This document shows positions 8,448-17,856 of a stretch of DNA of 62,422 nt, in pieces. The position numbers and the translations under genes are program-made. A model generated the notes under the pieces. It was not told where the DNA came from and searched no databases. It was given only the letters and a program-made list of their open reading frames with translations. Numbering within the stretch: the first letter of the stretch is position 1; each line of letters begins with the position of its first letter. This DNA comes from an uncultured Pirellulaceae bacterium. Its GTDB lineage: Bacteria > Planctomycetota > Planctomycetia > Pirellulales > Pirellulaceae. The DNA is taken from the NCBI GenBank assembly GCA_937941455.1, contig CALDHM010000020.1:1-62422 (forward strand), in the 5' to 3' direction.

Positions 8448-8795
8448 TCGCGCAGCAACTTAGTTGTCGACGATCGCCAGGCGTTCGAATTATGAATTTT
8501 GTCGCGGCGATGAAGCGACGATAACAGGGCCAGGCCTTGTCCCACAACCATTAGTAACGCGTGAGTGTCCGGCTTTCACGCGAGCCGCGGGCCGATTTCC
8601 TGCGGGTGACGGGCTGGGAAACAAGGCCCGATTGTCGATGATTTCTGGAGTTGGCGCGGGGTGTCGGGTTGCTGCAAGTGCGAGTTCATCTTGAAGCCAA
8701 TCCGGGAAACCCGCTAAATTGCCGATAGAGTACGGTGGACCGCCGCGAAGAATCCGCGACGCGAACTGCGTTTTCATAAGGAGTTTTTGACCGGC
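8448..8795. other. Intergenic region
   Basis: 348 bp between the polytopic membrane protein and cysS. It contains repeat family A copy 2 (8531-8629) and the cysS ribosome-binding site at 8778-8783. Nothing else was recognised. Confidence 0.6.
8531..8629. repeat. REPIN-like inverted repeat, family A copy 2 (diverged)
   Basis: Starts AGGCCTTGTCCCACAACC and ends GGGCTGGGAAACAAGGCC, which are inverted relative to one another. The core GGCTTTCACGCGAGCCGCGGG matches the family core with substitutions. Confidence 0.65.
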
Positions 8796-10310
8796 ATGCA
8801 AATTCGATTTTACAACTCGCTTACCAAGCGGCTAGAGTTGTTCGAGTCATTGAAATTGGGCGTGGTCTCGATGTACAGTTGCGGTCCCACGGTTTATGAC
8901 CTCGCCCATATCGGTAATTTTCGGACCTTTTTGTTCGGCGATTTGCTGCGCCGGTTTCTCGAACTGGTTGGCTATCGCGTCGACCACGTCATGAACATCA
9001 CCGACGTCGGGCACATGACCGACGGCGAAGAAGACAGGATGACCCAAGCCGCGGCGCGGATGAAGGAAAACAAAAAATCCGGTCGCGTTGCCGAGGGGGC
9101 CGTCGAAAACCCAGATGATCCCTATCAGATAGCCGAGTACTACACGCAAGCCTTTTTGGCCGATGCAAAAAAGCTCGGCTACAAAATCGCCTTCGAGTAC
9201 CCCCAACGGGTCCCCAAAGCGACCAATCACATCGCAGGCATGCAAGAAATGATCGGCGAGTTGATACGCCGCGGGCATGCCTATGTCGCCGATGACGGCG
9301 TGGTCTATTTCAGCGTCGAAAGCTTTCCCGACTACGGAAAGTTGAGCGGGAATACGCTGGACAATTTGCAGAGCGGTGCGGGAGGACGCGTTTCCGAAGA
9401 AAACCAATCGCGCAAACGACATCCGGCAGATTTCATGCTATGGAAGCCCGACCGGCATCACATCATGAAATGGGACTCTCCGTGGGGCGTGGGCTATCCC
9501 GGTTGGCATATCGAGTGCTCGGTGATGGCCCGCAAACTGCTGCAACGCGATGTGATCGATATCCATACCGGAGGTGAGGATTTGATTTTTCCGCATCACG
9601 AATGCGAGATCGCCCAATCGTGCGGAGCTACCGGCAATAAACGATTTGCAAATTTCTGGTTGCACGCGCGTTTCCTGTTCGTCAATGGCGAGAAAATGTC
9701 GAAGTCGAAAGGGACTTTCTACACGGCGCGGGACGTGTTCGAGGGAAAGGTGACGGGCAAACCGGTCCATCCGGCGGTGTTGCGCTACGAGCTGACCAAG
9801 GCCCACTATCGCACGAATCTCGATTTTTCCGAAAAGGGACTGCAAGATTCCGCCATCGCCGTCCGCCGCATGATCGAGATGCGGCAATCGCTCGAGCAGC
9901 GAACCGGTGGTCAGGCTGCCGCGGTCGATTTGACTCATCCGCTTCTGGAACGATTTGCCAAGGCGCTCGCCGACGATTTGAACATTGCCGAGGCCCTGGC
10001 GATCGTCAACCAGTTCGTCCGCACCGAGCATCGCGATCCGTATGAAGCACTCGGAGTTTGGAAACGCATCAACTCGGTGCTGGCTGTGGCCCCGATTCAC
10101 GAGGGACTGAACTACGACGATGCGGATGACAGTGCTGGCTCGGAGGAGGAGGCACTGCGCCAAGCCGAGCAGTGGTGCCGGGAGCTCGACGCCGCTCGCA
10201 AGGAAAAAAACTACTCGCGGGCCGATGAGCTGCGGAAAAAAATCCAAGATGCAGGCTTCGAAGTCCGCACCGGGAAGGACGGCACCACGATCCAGCGAGT
10301 TCTCGTGTAA
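8796..10310 (+). CDS. cysS: Cysteinyl-tRNA synthetase
   Basis: 504 residues. ATG 8796 is chosen because AAGGAG lies 12 bases upstream; TTG 8787 would be too close. The class I signature HIGN is at 38-41 and KMSKS near residue 300. Zinc ligands typical of CysRS are visible: Cys29 in SCGPTVYD, the Cys in [10 protein letters not shown], and HHECEIA. The C-terminus carries the helical DALR-type and anticodon-binding regions ([11 protein letters not shown]). It attaches Cys to tRNA-Cys. A family insertion between ~80 and 130 (basic, MKENKKSGR) is longer than in E. coli. It has its own upstream region; the next gene starts 69 bp downstream. Confidence 0.97.
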   Translation: MQIRFYNSLTKRLELFESLKLGVVSMYSCGPTVYDLAHIGNFRTFLFGDLLRRFLELVGYRVDHVMNITDVGHMTDGEEDRMTQAAARMKENKKSGRVAEGAVENPDDPYQIAEYYTQAFLADAKKLGYKIAFEYPQRVPKATNHIAGMQEMIGELIRRGHAYVADDGVVYFSVESFPDYGKLSGNTLDNLQSGAGGRVSEENQSRKRHPADFMLWKPDRHHIMKWDSPWGVGYPGWHIECSVMARKLLQRDVIDIHTGGEDLIFPHHECEIAQSCGATGNKRFANFWLHARFLFVNGEKMSKSKGTFYTARDVFEGKVTGKPVHPAVLRYELTKAHYRTNLDFSEKGLQDSAIAVRRMIEMRQSLEQRTGGQAAAVDLTHPLLERFAKALADDLNIAEALAIVNQFVRTEHRDPYEALGVWKRINSVLAVAPIHEGLNYDDADDSAGSEEEALRQAEQWCRELDAARKEKNYSRADELRKKIQDAGFEVRTGKDGTTIQRVLV

Positions 10311-10379
10311 AATGACTGAGCGATGGCGGCAGTCGCCAGCGTTCGTTGCCGGATTCGTTCCTTCAATAACGGTCACCGC

Positions 10380-10811
10380 ATGACAGAAGAAAATTCGTTG
10401 TCCGATGGCAATCATGGCCATGATGTCTGGGCGATTTGGAAGCCGGGTTGGCATCGGCTAGATCAATCGATCGAGGTCGGGCAGTTGGCGAGGTTCTGGT
10501 TTTTCCCCCTGGACGAATCGCGCGACCTGGAGTGTCGCTTGCGGTTTTTCAACACGACGAGCAGTGTCGAGACGCCCAGCGAGGTTCGGTTGGCTCGCAT
10601 CGTTGCCATCCGCCATCCGGAACTTGGTGCATTGTCCCGGATCGACGCCGATTGGCTGGATTACACCTTCGTTGGTGCGGATGGAACGGAGTATTTGGTC
10701 AACGCTGACGAAGAACCAGGGACGCTCTACACGGCTCTCGAACCGATCAAGAATTGGGAATGCGAGGTCCTGCTCCGCGATGTTTCGGAGCCTCTCTCGG
10801 ATATCGTGTAA
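10380..10811 (+). CDS. Small conserved protein of unknown function
   Basis: 143 residues from ATG 10380, an acidic soluble protein with no signal peptide or membrane helix. I do not recognise the family. It is rich in Trp and Asp/Glu (AIWKPGWHRLD, RFWFFPLDESRD, DADWLDYTF), compatible with a small beta-rich fold. It follows cysS by 69 bp in the same direction and may be co-transcribed. Possible upstream starts exist near 10323 but would add an Arg-rich leader without support. Confidence 0.65.
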   Translation: MTEENSLSDGNHGHDVWAIWKPGWHRLDQSIEVGQLARFWFFPLDESRDLECRLRFFNTTSSVETPSEVRLARIVAIRHPELGALSRIDADWLDYTFVGADGTEYLVNADEEPGTLYTALEPIKNWECEVLLRDVSEPLSDIV

Positions 10812-11236
10812 CGTGTGGTCCAAAGATTGCAGATGATGCGAAGTATCAGGGCGATTCCCTGCCCTGTGGCGATCAGCTAAGATAGAAGCCACCATCGCGG
10901 TCGACGACCGTACTCCCAACCGTAAGCGAGGGTTCGATCGGGCAGGGACGTTAATTGCTCGTCAATGTTGGTGGCACCATCCAATTTGACAAGCAGACAA
11001 CGCGCGACGGCTTTGGGGCTAGGCTTGGTGCCACGACTCGACAGCTGCAGGGTACCGGCTCGCGTTTTCGTGAAAACCGGACGCTAGCCAGTTCCGGTTA
11101 ATCGTTGACGAACAAGGGCTAATCCCGCAGTTCCTTGATTCCCCTTCTCTTTTCCGTCGTGGTAAAGGGGAACGCAGATTCGGGCTTGGCGCATAAAAAT
11201 TTTTTCTCGTTTTGAACCGAAGGGAGTTTTTGACCG
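10812..11236. other. Intergenic region
   Basis: 425 bp holding repeat family A copy 3 (11019-11122). A short GTAAGCGAGGG near 10922 may be a scrap of family C. The last 16 bases before the next ATG repeat the cysS leader (see findings). Confidence 0.55.
11019..11122. repeat. REPIN-like inverted repeat, family A copy 3
   Basis: Left end CTAGGCTTGGTGCCACGACT, right end CCGGTTAATCGTTGACGAAC followed by AAGGGCTA. The core CGCGTTTTCGTGAAAACCGG is itself palindromic. The orientation is opposite to copy 1. Confidence 0.75.
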
Positions 11237-12535
11237 ATGAGCAAGCAAGATTCATCCCGCTCTGACCGCCGCCAGTTTTTGAGAAGTTCGGCGGCCGTCG
11301 CCGTGGCCTCCGGATCGATGATCGGTTCGACAGCGTTAGCCGCCGGGTTTCATCATTCGGTGGATGACAAGCTGCGGGTTGGCCTGATCGGCTGCGGCGG
11401 ACGCGGCACGGGAGCGGCGATCGACGCATGCGGTGCTGACTCGAACGTCGCCTTGGTGGCGATTGCCGACGCTTTTCCTGATCGCGTGAAGACTTGTGCG
11501 CGGCAATTGTCGCGAGCCTTTGAGGAGAAGTTCGGGACTGCGGCGAAGGAAAAGCTCGATTTGCCTGAGGAACGGCAATTCGTGGGGCTGGACAGTTACC
11601 GCTGGGTGATTGATTGCGGCGTGGACGTCGTGATCCTCGCCCAACCGCCTTATTTTCGTCCCGCCTCGCTCAAGGCGGCGGTGGAGGCCGGCAAACACGT
11701 CTTTTGCGAGAAGCCGATCGCGGTCGACGTCCCCGGTGTCTTGTCGGTGATCGACACTTGCCAAAATGCAAAGGATGTCAACATCGTTTCGGGCCTCTGC
11801 TGGCGGTACGATTTGGGGGTCCGCGCGACGATGGACAAAATCAAAGAGGGGGCCATCGGACCGATCGTCAACATTCAAGCCAACTACCTGACCGGCGAAC
11901 TGTGGCATCGCGGCAACGATCCGGCGTGGACGCCGCTCGAGTATCAGATTCGCAACTGGGTGTACTACAACTGGTTGTCGGGAGATATTCCGGCCGAGCA
12001 GCATATCCACACGCTGGACAAGGCCCTCTGGCTGATGGACGATGTGCCCCCGGCTCGCTGCTACAGCACGGGGGGGCGGCAGAAGCGAACAGGCGAGAAG
12101 TGGGGCAACGTTTACGACCATTTCGCGACGTGTTTCGAATGGGATAATGGCGTGCGTTGTTTTTCGTATTGTCGGCAACAGAAAGGCTGTTTCAACGAGA
12201 ACGAGGCTCACGCCTGGGGCTACCAAGGAAACGCGAAAATCCTCGCCCATCGCATCGAGAATAGCCACGGCGTGTGGCGCTACGACGGCCCGAAGCCCAG
12301 TATGTACCAGGTCGAGCACGAGCATTTGTTCCGCGCGATTCGCAGCGGCGAAAAAATCAACAACGGCGACTACATGTGCAAAAGCACTTTGATGGCGTTG
12401 ATGGCGCGAAATGCCTGCTACACCGGAAAAATGATCACCTGGGTCGAAATGCTGCAAGACAAAACGGTGCTGGGCCCGAAGAGTCTGGACGAACACGACT
12501 ATCAACCCGATCCCGTTCCGATTCCCGGCGAATAG
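11237..12535 (+). CDS. Tat-exported Gfo/Idh/MocA-family oxidoreductase
   Basis: 432 residues from ATG 11237 with AGGGAG upstream. The N-terminus SDRRQFLRSSAAVAVASG is a twin-arginine signal, so the protein folds with its NAD(P) cofactor before export. The Rossmann motif VGLIGCGGRGTG (~48-59) and the EKP motif CEKPI (~158) define the Gfo/Idh/MocA family. The C-terminal beta-sheet domain binds the substrate, usually a sugar, sugar acid or inositol. Tat-exported members are strongly expanded in planctomycetes. The substrate is unknown, and neighbours (tryptophan 2,3-dioxygenase, xylose isomerase) do not define a pathway. Confidence 0.9.
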   Translation: MSKQDSSRSDRRQFLRSSAAVAVASGSMIGSTALAAGFHHSVDDKLRVGLIGCGGRGTGAAIDACGADSNVALVAIADAFPDRVKTCARQLSRAFEEKFGTAAKEKLDLPEERQFVGLDSYRWVIDCGVDVVILAQPPYFRPASLKAAVEAGKHVFCEKPIAVDVPGVLSVIDTCQNAKDVNIVSGLCWRYDLGVRATMDKIKEGAIGPIVNIQANYLTGELWHRGNDPAWTPLEYQIRNWVYYNWLSGDIPAEQHIHTLDKALWLMDDVPPARCYSTGGRQKRTGEKWGNVYDHFATCFEWDNGVRCFSYCRQQKGCFNENEAHAWGYQGNAKILAHRIENSHGVWRYDGPKPSMYQVEHEHLFRAIRSGEKINNGDYMCKSTLMALMARNACYTGKMITWVEMLQDKTVLGPKSLDEHDYQPDPVPIPGE

Positions 12536-12917
12536 GGCGGCACGCGACCGCGGTTGGCACAGGCCGAAGAGGCAACTGATTGACCGTTGTCGCGAGCAAA
12601 CCAGCGGCAACCAGCCATCCGCAGCAATCGAGAGCGAAGGTGAATTCTGCCGAGCGGTTTGGGCGGCTCCGGAGACGAACGTCAATCGAGCGTTGTTCAC
12701 AACGCGTAGGATGCAACGCAACCACTCACGATTGTGGCGCTTCGCCGTTGCACCCGCGATCCAACGGGAGTTGGACACGGTAAACGTGATGGCTTGGAAA
12801 GGGTACGTTCGGCCAATTCGCGGCGCGGAGCGTGAGCTGGGAAAAAACGGATACGGCGCGACACGTCCCGTGCGTGGCCACCTTGAGATGTCAACGAAAC
12901 TTTGCTGATACCGACGC
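12536..12917. other. Intergenic region
   Basis: 382 bp. I see no repeat copy, terminator or gene. A long minus-strand open frame crosses here from 12958 but it is antisense to the oxidoreductase gene and is not called. Confidence 0.5.
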
Positions 12918-14057
12918 ATGACCGCCGAAAACAATCCACCGCGTGTGCCCCGCCCCATTCAATATGGCGAGTATTTGCAACTCGACCAATTGCTGTCGGC
13001 TCAGAAGCTTGAGAGCCAACGGTATGGCACCGCCGCCCACGACGAGCTTTTGTTCATCATCACGCATCAGGCTTACGAATTGTGGTTCAAGCAAATCGTT
13101 TTCGAACTTGAGTCGGTGATCGATATTTTCGATAACTCGACGGTCGAAGATCGCGAAATGGGACAAATCATCGGTTGGTTGTCGCGGATTACCGAAATTC
13201 AAACCGTGCTGCTGCAGCAGATCGACGTCATCGAGACGATGACCCCGCTCGATTTCTTGGATTTCCGCGACTTGCTCGTGCCTGCCTCGGGCTTTCAGAG
13301 TATCCAGTTCAAACAAATCGAAATCATGATGGGGATTCGCCGCGAGCAGCGAATTCCCGCCGATCGCGACTTTTTCCTGAGCCGCCTGACAGAGAGCGAG
13401 CGCGCCAAATTGTCGTTACTCGAGTCGCGACCGAATCTGCTGGACCTTACCGACGCCTGGCTCCGCCGGATGCCGTTTCTCACGTTCGGCGACTTCGATT
13501 TCTGGCGGGAATACGCGCGGGCTGTGGAGCGGATGCTCGAGTCGGATCGCAAGATCATCGCGATGAACCCCGCCCTTACCGCCGAGCATCGCCAGTGGCA
13601 ATTGTCGGCCATCGAGGTGTCCAAGGAACGCTTTGCGGCAGTCCTCGATCGCGCGAAGTATGATGAGTTGCGTGCTGCGGGCGAATTCCGGCTGTCGCAT
13701 CAAGGGTTTCTCGCGGCCCTTTTCATCAACCTTTATCGCGACGAACCGATGATGTACCTGCCGTATCGATACCTGACGCTGCTGCTCGAGATCGATCAGA
13801 ACTTCACCAACTGGCGATCGCGGCATGCGCTGATGGTACAGCGGATGCTGGGGAGGAAGATCGGCACGGGCGGGTCGTCAGGCCATGAGTATCTCAGTCA
13901 AACGACGGAGCGAAATCGCGTCTTCCTCGATTTGTTCGCCTTGTCTACTTTTTTGCTGCCGCGCAGCGCCCTGCCGAAGTTACCCCAAGAACTTAGTCGA
14001 GCGTTAGGGTTTCATTTTGCGGGCGCCCAGCGCATGGCGGCCACCACCGGGAATTAG
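12918..14057 (+). CDS. kynA: Tryptophan 2,3-dioxygenase
   Basis: 379 residues from ATG 12918. The family signature is clear: YGEYLQLDQLLSAQ, then HDELLFIITHQAYELWFKQI and RDLLVPASGFQSIQFKQIE, followed by the C-terminal GTGGSSGHEYL loop that closes on the substrate. It is a haem enzyme that opens the indole ring of L-tryptophan to N-formylkynurenine, the first step of the kynurenine pathway. It is longer than the compact Xanthomonas form (~300) and nearer to animal enzymes (~400). No other kynurenine gene is adjacent. Confidence 0.95.
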   Translation: MTAENNPPRVPRPIQYGEYLQLDQLLSAQKLESQRYGTAAHDELLFIITHQAYELWFKQIVFELESVIDIFDNSTVEDREMGQIIGWLSRITEIQTVLLQQIDVIETMTPLDFLDFRDLLVPASGFQSIQFKQIEIMMGIRREQRIPADRDFFLSRLTESERAKLSLLESRPNLLDLTDAWLRRMPFLTFGDFDFWREYARAVERMLESDRKIIAMNPALTAEHRQWQLSAIEVSKERFAAVLDRAKYDELRAAGEFRLSHQGFLAALFINLYRDEPMMYLPYRYLTLLLEIDQNFTNWRSRHALMVQRMLGRKIGTGGSSGHEYLSQTTERNRVFLDLFALSTFLLPRSALPKLPQELSRALGFHFAGAQRMAATTGN

Positions 14058-14195
14058 CCCGACGTTCTCGTACGCTGGAGCTGATCCTCTGTGGTCTGGT
14101 TCCAGGGGGGCCCGATGATCACCCGTTGCGTAAGCGGTGAGCAATTGCCATGATTTCCTGGAGTATTGTCACCAGTTCGAGGAACCCCAAATACC

Positions 14196-15506
14196 ATGAA
14201 TCCGTTCACGTCGATTGAAGCGATCAAATACGAAGGTCCCGATTCCAAAAATCCGCTGTCGTTCCGGTGGTACAATCCCGACGAGATCGTCGAAGGGAAA
14301 ACGATGCGGGATCACTTCCGCTTCAGCGTTGTGTACTGGCATGCGTTCCGCGGCACCGGCGCTGATCCCTTCGGAGCGCCGACGATGCATCGCCCTTGGG
14401 ACGACGGTTCGGACTCTCTGGAAAACGCCACCCGGCGAGTGCGGGTCGCCTTTTCGTTCATGGAGAAATTGGGGGTGCCCTTTTTTGCCTTTCACGACCG
14501 CGATATCGCTCCGGAGGGGAAAACGCTCCGCGAAACGAATGCCAACTTGGATGCCGTCGTGAAGGTCGTCAAAGAAGAACAGCAGCGCACCGGCATTCGC
14601 CTGCTGTGGGGTACTGCGAATCTGTTCAGTCATCCGCGGTATATGCACGGGGCGGCGACCAGTTGCAACGCGTCGGTTTTCGCATTCGCGGCGGCTCAAG
14701 TCAAAAAAGCGCTGGAAATCACCAAAGAGCTAGGGGGCGAGGGCTACGTCTTCTGGGGAGGACGGGAGGGCTATCAAACCCTGTACAACACGAACCTGAA
14801 GCGCGAACTCGATCACCTCGGCCAATTCCTCCACTTGGCGGTCGATTATGCAAAATCGATCGGGTTCCAAGGGCAATTCCTGATCGAACCGAAACCGAAG
14901 GAGCCGACCAAACACCAATACGACAGCGATGCCGCCGCCTGCATCAATTTTTTGCGGGCCTACGACCTGATCGATTCGTTTAAACTCAATCTGGAAACCA
15001 ACCACGCGACGTTGGCCGGGCATTCGATGATGCACGAAATGGAGTACGCCGCCGCTCAGGGGTGCCTGGGATCGGTTGATGCCAATACCGGCGATGAATT
15101 GTTAGGCTGGGATACGGACCAATTTCCAACGAACATTTATTTGACGACGCAAATGATGCTGGTGTTGCTGCGCTACGGCGGCCTGGCTCCCGGTGGGGTG
15201 AATTTCGATGCCAAGGTGCGGCGCGAGAGTTTCGAGCCGGTAGATTTGCTGCACGCCCATGTCGGCGGAATGGATACCTTTGCCCGCGGATTGAAGATCG
15301 CTGCCGCGATTCGAGCCGATGGGCGCCTCGACCAAATGGTCAAGGAACGCTACGCGAGCTGGGATAGCGGTCTGGGAGCGGAGATCGAAAAGGGGAAGCA
15401 CGATTTCGAATCGCTCTACCAGTTGATGCTCGAACGGGGCGAGGCTAAGCCGAACGTCAGTGGCCGACAGGAACTACTGGAGAATCTGGTGAATCTGTTC
15501 GTCTAG
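14196..15506 (+). CDS. xylA: Xylose isomerase
   Basis: 436 residues from ATG 14196 with GAGGA upstream; TTG 14166 is a weaker option. Landmarks: [33 protein letters not shown] with the catalytic His, [33 protein letters not shown] (metal ligand Glu), [13 protein letters not shown] and [19 protein letters not shown]. It interconverts D-xylose and D-xylulose (also glucose/fructose) with two divalent metals. The length fits the class II enzymes. A weak CGGC-GCAAA-GCCG hairpin with a T-run (15521-15546) follows. No xylulokinase is next to it. Confidence 0.97.
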   Translation: MNPFTSIEAIKYEGPDSKNPLSFRWYNPDEIVEGKTMRDHFRFSVVYWHAFRGTGADPFGAPTMHRPWDDGSDSLENATRRVRVAFSFMEKLGVPFFAFHDRDIAPEGKTLRETNANLDAVVKVVKEEQQRTGIRLLWGTANLFSHPRYMHGAATSCNASVFAFAAAQVKKALEITKELGGEGYVFWGGREGYQTLYNTNLKRELDHLGQFLHLAVDYAKSIGFQGQFLIEPKPKEPTKHQYDSDAAACINFLRAYDLIDSFKLNLETNHATLAGHSMMHEMEYAAAQGCLGSVDANTGDELLGWDTDQFPTNIYLTTQMMLVLLRYGGLAPGGVNFDAKVRRESFEPVDLLHAHVGGMDTFARGLKIAAAIRADGRLDQMVKERYASWDSGLGAEIEKGKHDFESLYQLMLERGEAKPNVSGRQELLENLVNLFV

Positions 15507-15859
15507 TCGGATAAGTCCCCGGCGCAAAGCCGAAAATATTTTTTGAAAATATGAGCATGGTTTGCTAAGTCGTTGCGCGCCAGTTGTTTAGCAAAACAAA
15601 ATCAATCTTGACCCGTTCGCGCGGAACATTATAATTCGGGCAATCTGGTAAATGGGGAAGCCTTGGCGAAAGCTGTCGAGTTTTGCTTCTGGACGGTTCT
15701 CGCAGTTTGCGATGGTCTCACAAGGTACAACGCCGGCGCAGGCTACCTGTTTCCGTAAACTTCTGACATCGGTGGTTCGGATTTTGCGATCGAACGGATT
15801 TGATCCTCAAAAGCAAGAACGGATAACCGCCAATTCATCACTAGGGAGAGGATGACGCC
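15507..15859. other. Intergenic region with promoter and long leader
   Basis: 353 bp: a weak terminator for xylA at the left, a consensus sigma-70 promoter at 15608-15635, and a ~215-base untranslated leader before the HTH-receiver gene. No known riboswitch was recognised in the leader. Confidence 0.6.
15608..15635 (+). promoter_or_regulatory. Sigma-70-type promoter of the HTH-receiver gene
   Basis: TTGACC and TATAAT are separated by 16 bases, one short of the ideal 17. Transcription would start near 15643. It directs the HTH-receiver/histidine kinase pair. Confidence 0.65.
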
Positions 15860-16447
15860 ATGAGTTTGAAGACGGTCTTTACCACCGGCGAAGCGGCCAA
15901 GATCTGCAAGGTTAGTCAACAAACGATTATTCGCTGCTTTGACAACGGAACGTTGAAGGGGTTTCGCGTCCCGGGCAGCCGGTTTCGCCGTATTCCTCGC
16001 GACCAATTGTTCGCTTTCATGCGGGACAATGGCATCCCGACCGACGCGCTGGAGAGTGGAAAACGCAAGCTGCTGATCGTTGATGACGATGAATCGCTGG
16101 TCGAGCTGATGAGCGATGTCTTCCAAGCCGATGGTCGATTCGAGATCAAGACCGCTAATAACGGCTTCGATGCCGGGATGCTGGTCAAGGAGTTTCGTCC
16201 CGATCTCGTGATTCTCGATGTGATGCTGCCGGACATCAACGGTAAGGAGGTCTGCCAGCGGGTCCGCATGGACCCGACCATGGAATCGGTGCGAATCATC
16301 TGTATCTCGGGCATGGTCGAGGAAGATAAAATTCAAGAATTGCGAGCAGCCGGAGCCAACGATTTCATGCACAAACCGTTCGCGGTCGAAAAACTGCTCG
16401 AGCGTGCCTGTGCGATGCTCGATATGGAAACGGCAGCGGCGGGTTAA
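15860..16447 (+). CDS. HTH (excisionase/MerR-like) plus receiver-domain protein
   Basis: 195 residues from ATG 15860, with GGGAGAGG upstream. Residues ~8-60 form a winged HTH of the BldC/excisionase type (FTTGEAAKICKVSQQTIIRC). Residues ~69-190 are a response-regulator receiver: acidic pocket DDD (75-77), phosphoacceptor Asp120 in VILDVMLPD, conserved Ser in ISGM, and Lys in MHKPF. The DNA-binding part precedes the receiver, the reverse of OmpR/NarL regulators. The histidine kinase gene begins 54 bp downstream and is the natural partner. The target genes are unknown. Confidence 0.88.
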   Translation: MSLKTVFTTGEAAKICKVSQQTIIRCFDNGTLKGFRVPGSRFRRIPRDQLFAFMRDNGIPTDALESGKRKLLIVDDDESLVELMSDVFQADGRFEIKTANNGFDAGMLVKEFRPDLVILDVMLPDINGKEVCQRVRMDPTMESVRIICISGMVEEDKIQELRAAGANDFMHKPFAVEKLLERACAMLDMETAAAG

Positions 16448-16501
16448 GCCCCACGTTTCGCCGCGAGGAGTCTCGATCCGCGGAGCGGGAGAAGCGAACC
16501 G

Positions 16502-17833
16502 GTGCTGTCTTGCATCTGGAAATTGAGTGATAGGTCAAGTCTGCGCGTGCCGGTTGGTTCGCTGCTGCTGATCTACCAGTTGCTGCAGAGGCATGGCTGC
16601 CGAGGCACCGCTCAGGCCAATATCGGCCCAGCAGTGATCGCCGTTGCTGAACATGATATTCGCCTGCTGTTGCTGCTGCTTGATCTCATGGCGAGAAGTG
16701 ATGCTGGCGTGCCGCAAACCCGAGCCGAACTTTCGCAGCGCATCGAGCAAGGCGCCGCAGCGATGGCCTGCCAGATTTGCGAACAACTGAATGACTCCGT
16801 TGAAATGATAGACGGTGCCGACGAACTGTCGATCAAGCAATGTCGCAAGCGCCGCTGGATTTGGAAGCGATTTCGCCAACGACTCTTTTCCAGGACAACA
16901 GAAAAAACGGCTCGGCGCCTTACGAAATCACTTCTGTCCAAATCGTTGCTGCAGGAGTTTTTCAATGCCGAGGTGACCGGTCCGCTCCCCTTCCCCGCCG
17001 GTTGGCTGATCGGTCACATGACAGCAGAGTCTGCGAGCGACAGCGTCAACCAAACGGTGGTTGAATTGGCGAAATCGCAGGCTGGGATCGATTCAGAATT
17101 GCCACTAGCGTGTAAGCCTGCCGAGTTTGCCGCGGAATTGCATCGGCAAAAGTTGTTGGCGTTGCGGGGATTCGCTTACGGAGCCAGTCACGAGATCAAC
17201 AATCCGCTGGCCAACATCGCGTTGCGGGCGGAGTCGTTGGCGCGATCCGAGGACGACACTGCCCGGCGCCAGAAGCTTTGGGTGATTCACCAGCAAGCCC
17301 TGCGGGCCCACCAAATGATCAGCGACCTGATGTTGTTTGCAAGGCCGCCGCGCTCGGAGCCAACCCAGGTCGATTTGGCCGAGTTGGTTCAAGAAATCGT
17401 CGGTGAGCACCGCCGGGAGTGCGTTGAGGCGGAAATCGAGATCGTCGTTAACGCGCGGGCCCGGCCGGAGCGGATCCAGGTAGATCCGCGGCAGATTTCG
17501 GAGTTGCTCAAAGCATTACTCTCGAACGCTATTCAGTCTGTCGGGCGGCGCGGCGAAATTACGGTGGCTGTCGACGCCACCGACGCGGATTCGGCCACGA
17601 TCACCGTGACCGACACTGGGCTGGGAATCGCCAACGAAATTCGCGATCAGATCTTCGATCCCTTTTTCTCGGGTCGGGAGGCTGGACGCGGGCTGGGGTT
17701 CGGTCTGTCGAAGGCCTGGCGGATCGCTCAAGAGCACGGCGGGGATTTGGTTTGCGTCTCGGGAGACCGCGGCGCCACTTGTTTTCGAGCCTCATTCCGC
17801 GACTTGCGGAAGTTGCCGGCGCGGGCGGCTTGA
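16502..17833 (+). CDS. Cytoplasmic sensor histidine kinase
   Basis: 443 residues with a GTG start at 16502; the next Met is far inside, so the N-terminus is uncertain. No clear membrane span or PAS domain is seen, only a Leu-rich N-terminal half with no recognisable sensor. The kinase core is complete: H-box GASHEINNPLANI (His ~230), N-box LLSNAIQSV, G1 TDTGLGI (~370), F-box FDPFFSGREAGRG and G2 GLGFGLS. It should autophosphorylate and pass phosphate to the receiver protein encoded upstream. Its 3' end faces the sigma-54 activator gene with only 23 bp between them. Confidence 0.85.
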   Translation: MLSCIWKLSDRSSLRVPVGSLLLIYQLLQRHGCRGTAQANIGPAVIAVAEHDIRLLLLLLDLMARSDAGVPQTRAELSQRIEQGAAAMACQICEQLNDSVEMIDGADELSIKQCRKRRWIWKRFRQRLFSRTTEKTARRLTKSLLSKSLLQEFFNAEVTGPLPFPAGWLIGHMTAESASDSVNQTVVELAKSQAGIDSELPLACKPAEFAAELHRQKLLALRGFAYGASHEINNPLANIALRAESLARSEDDTARRQKLWVIHQQALRAHQMISDLMLFARPPRSEPTQVDLAELVQEIVGEHRRECVEAEIEIVVNARARPERIQVDPRQISELLKALLSNAIQSVGRRGEITVAVDATDADSATITVTDTGLGIANEIRDQIFDPFFSGREAGRGLGFGLSKAWRIAQEHGGDLVCVSGDRGATCFRASFRDLRKLPARAA

Positions 17834-17856
17834 TTCGCGTTGGTTGCCGTGCCGAT

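Noticed and set aside
11336-12958. 540-codon minus-strand open frame
   Set aside because: Antisense to the clear Gfo/Idh/MocA gene; the GC-rich codon pattern makes such shadow frames.
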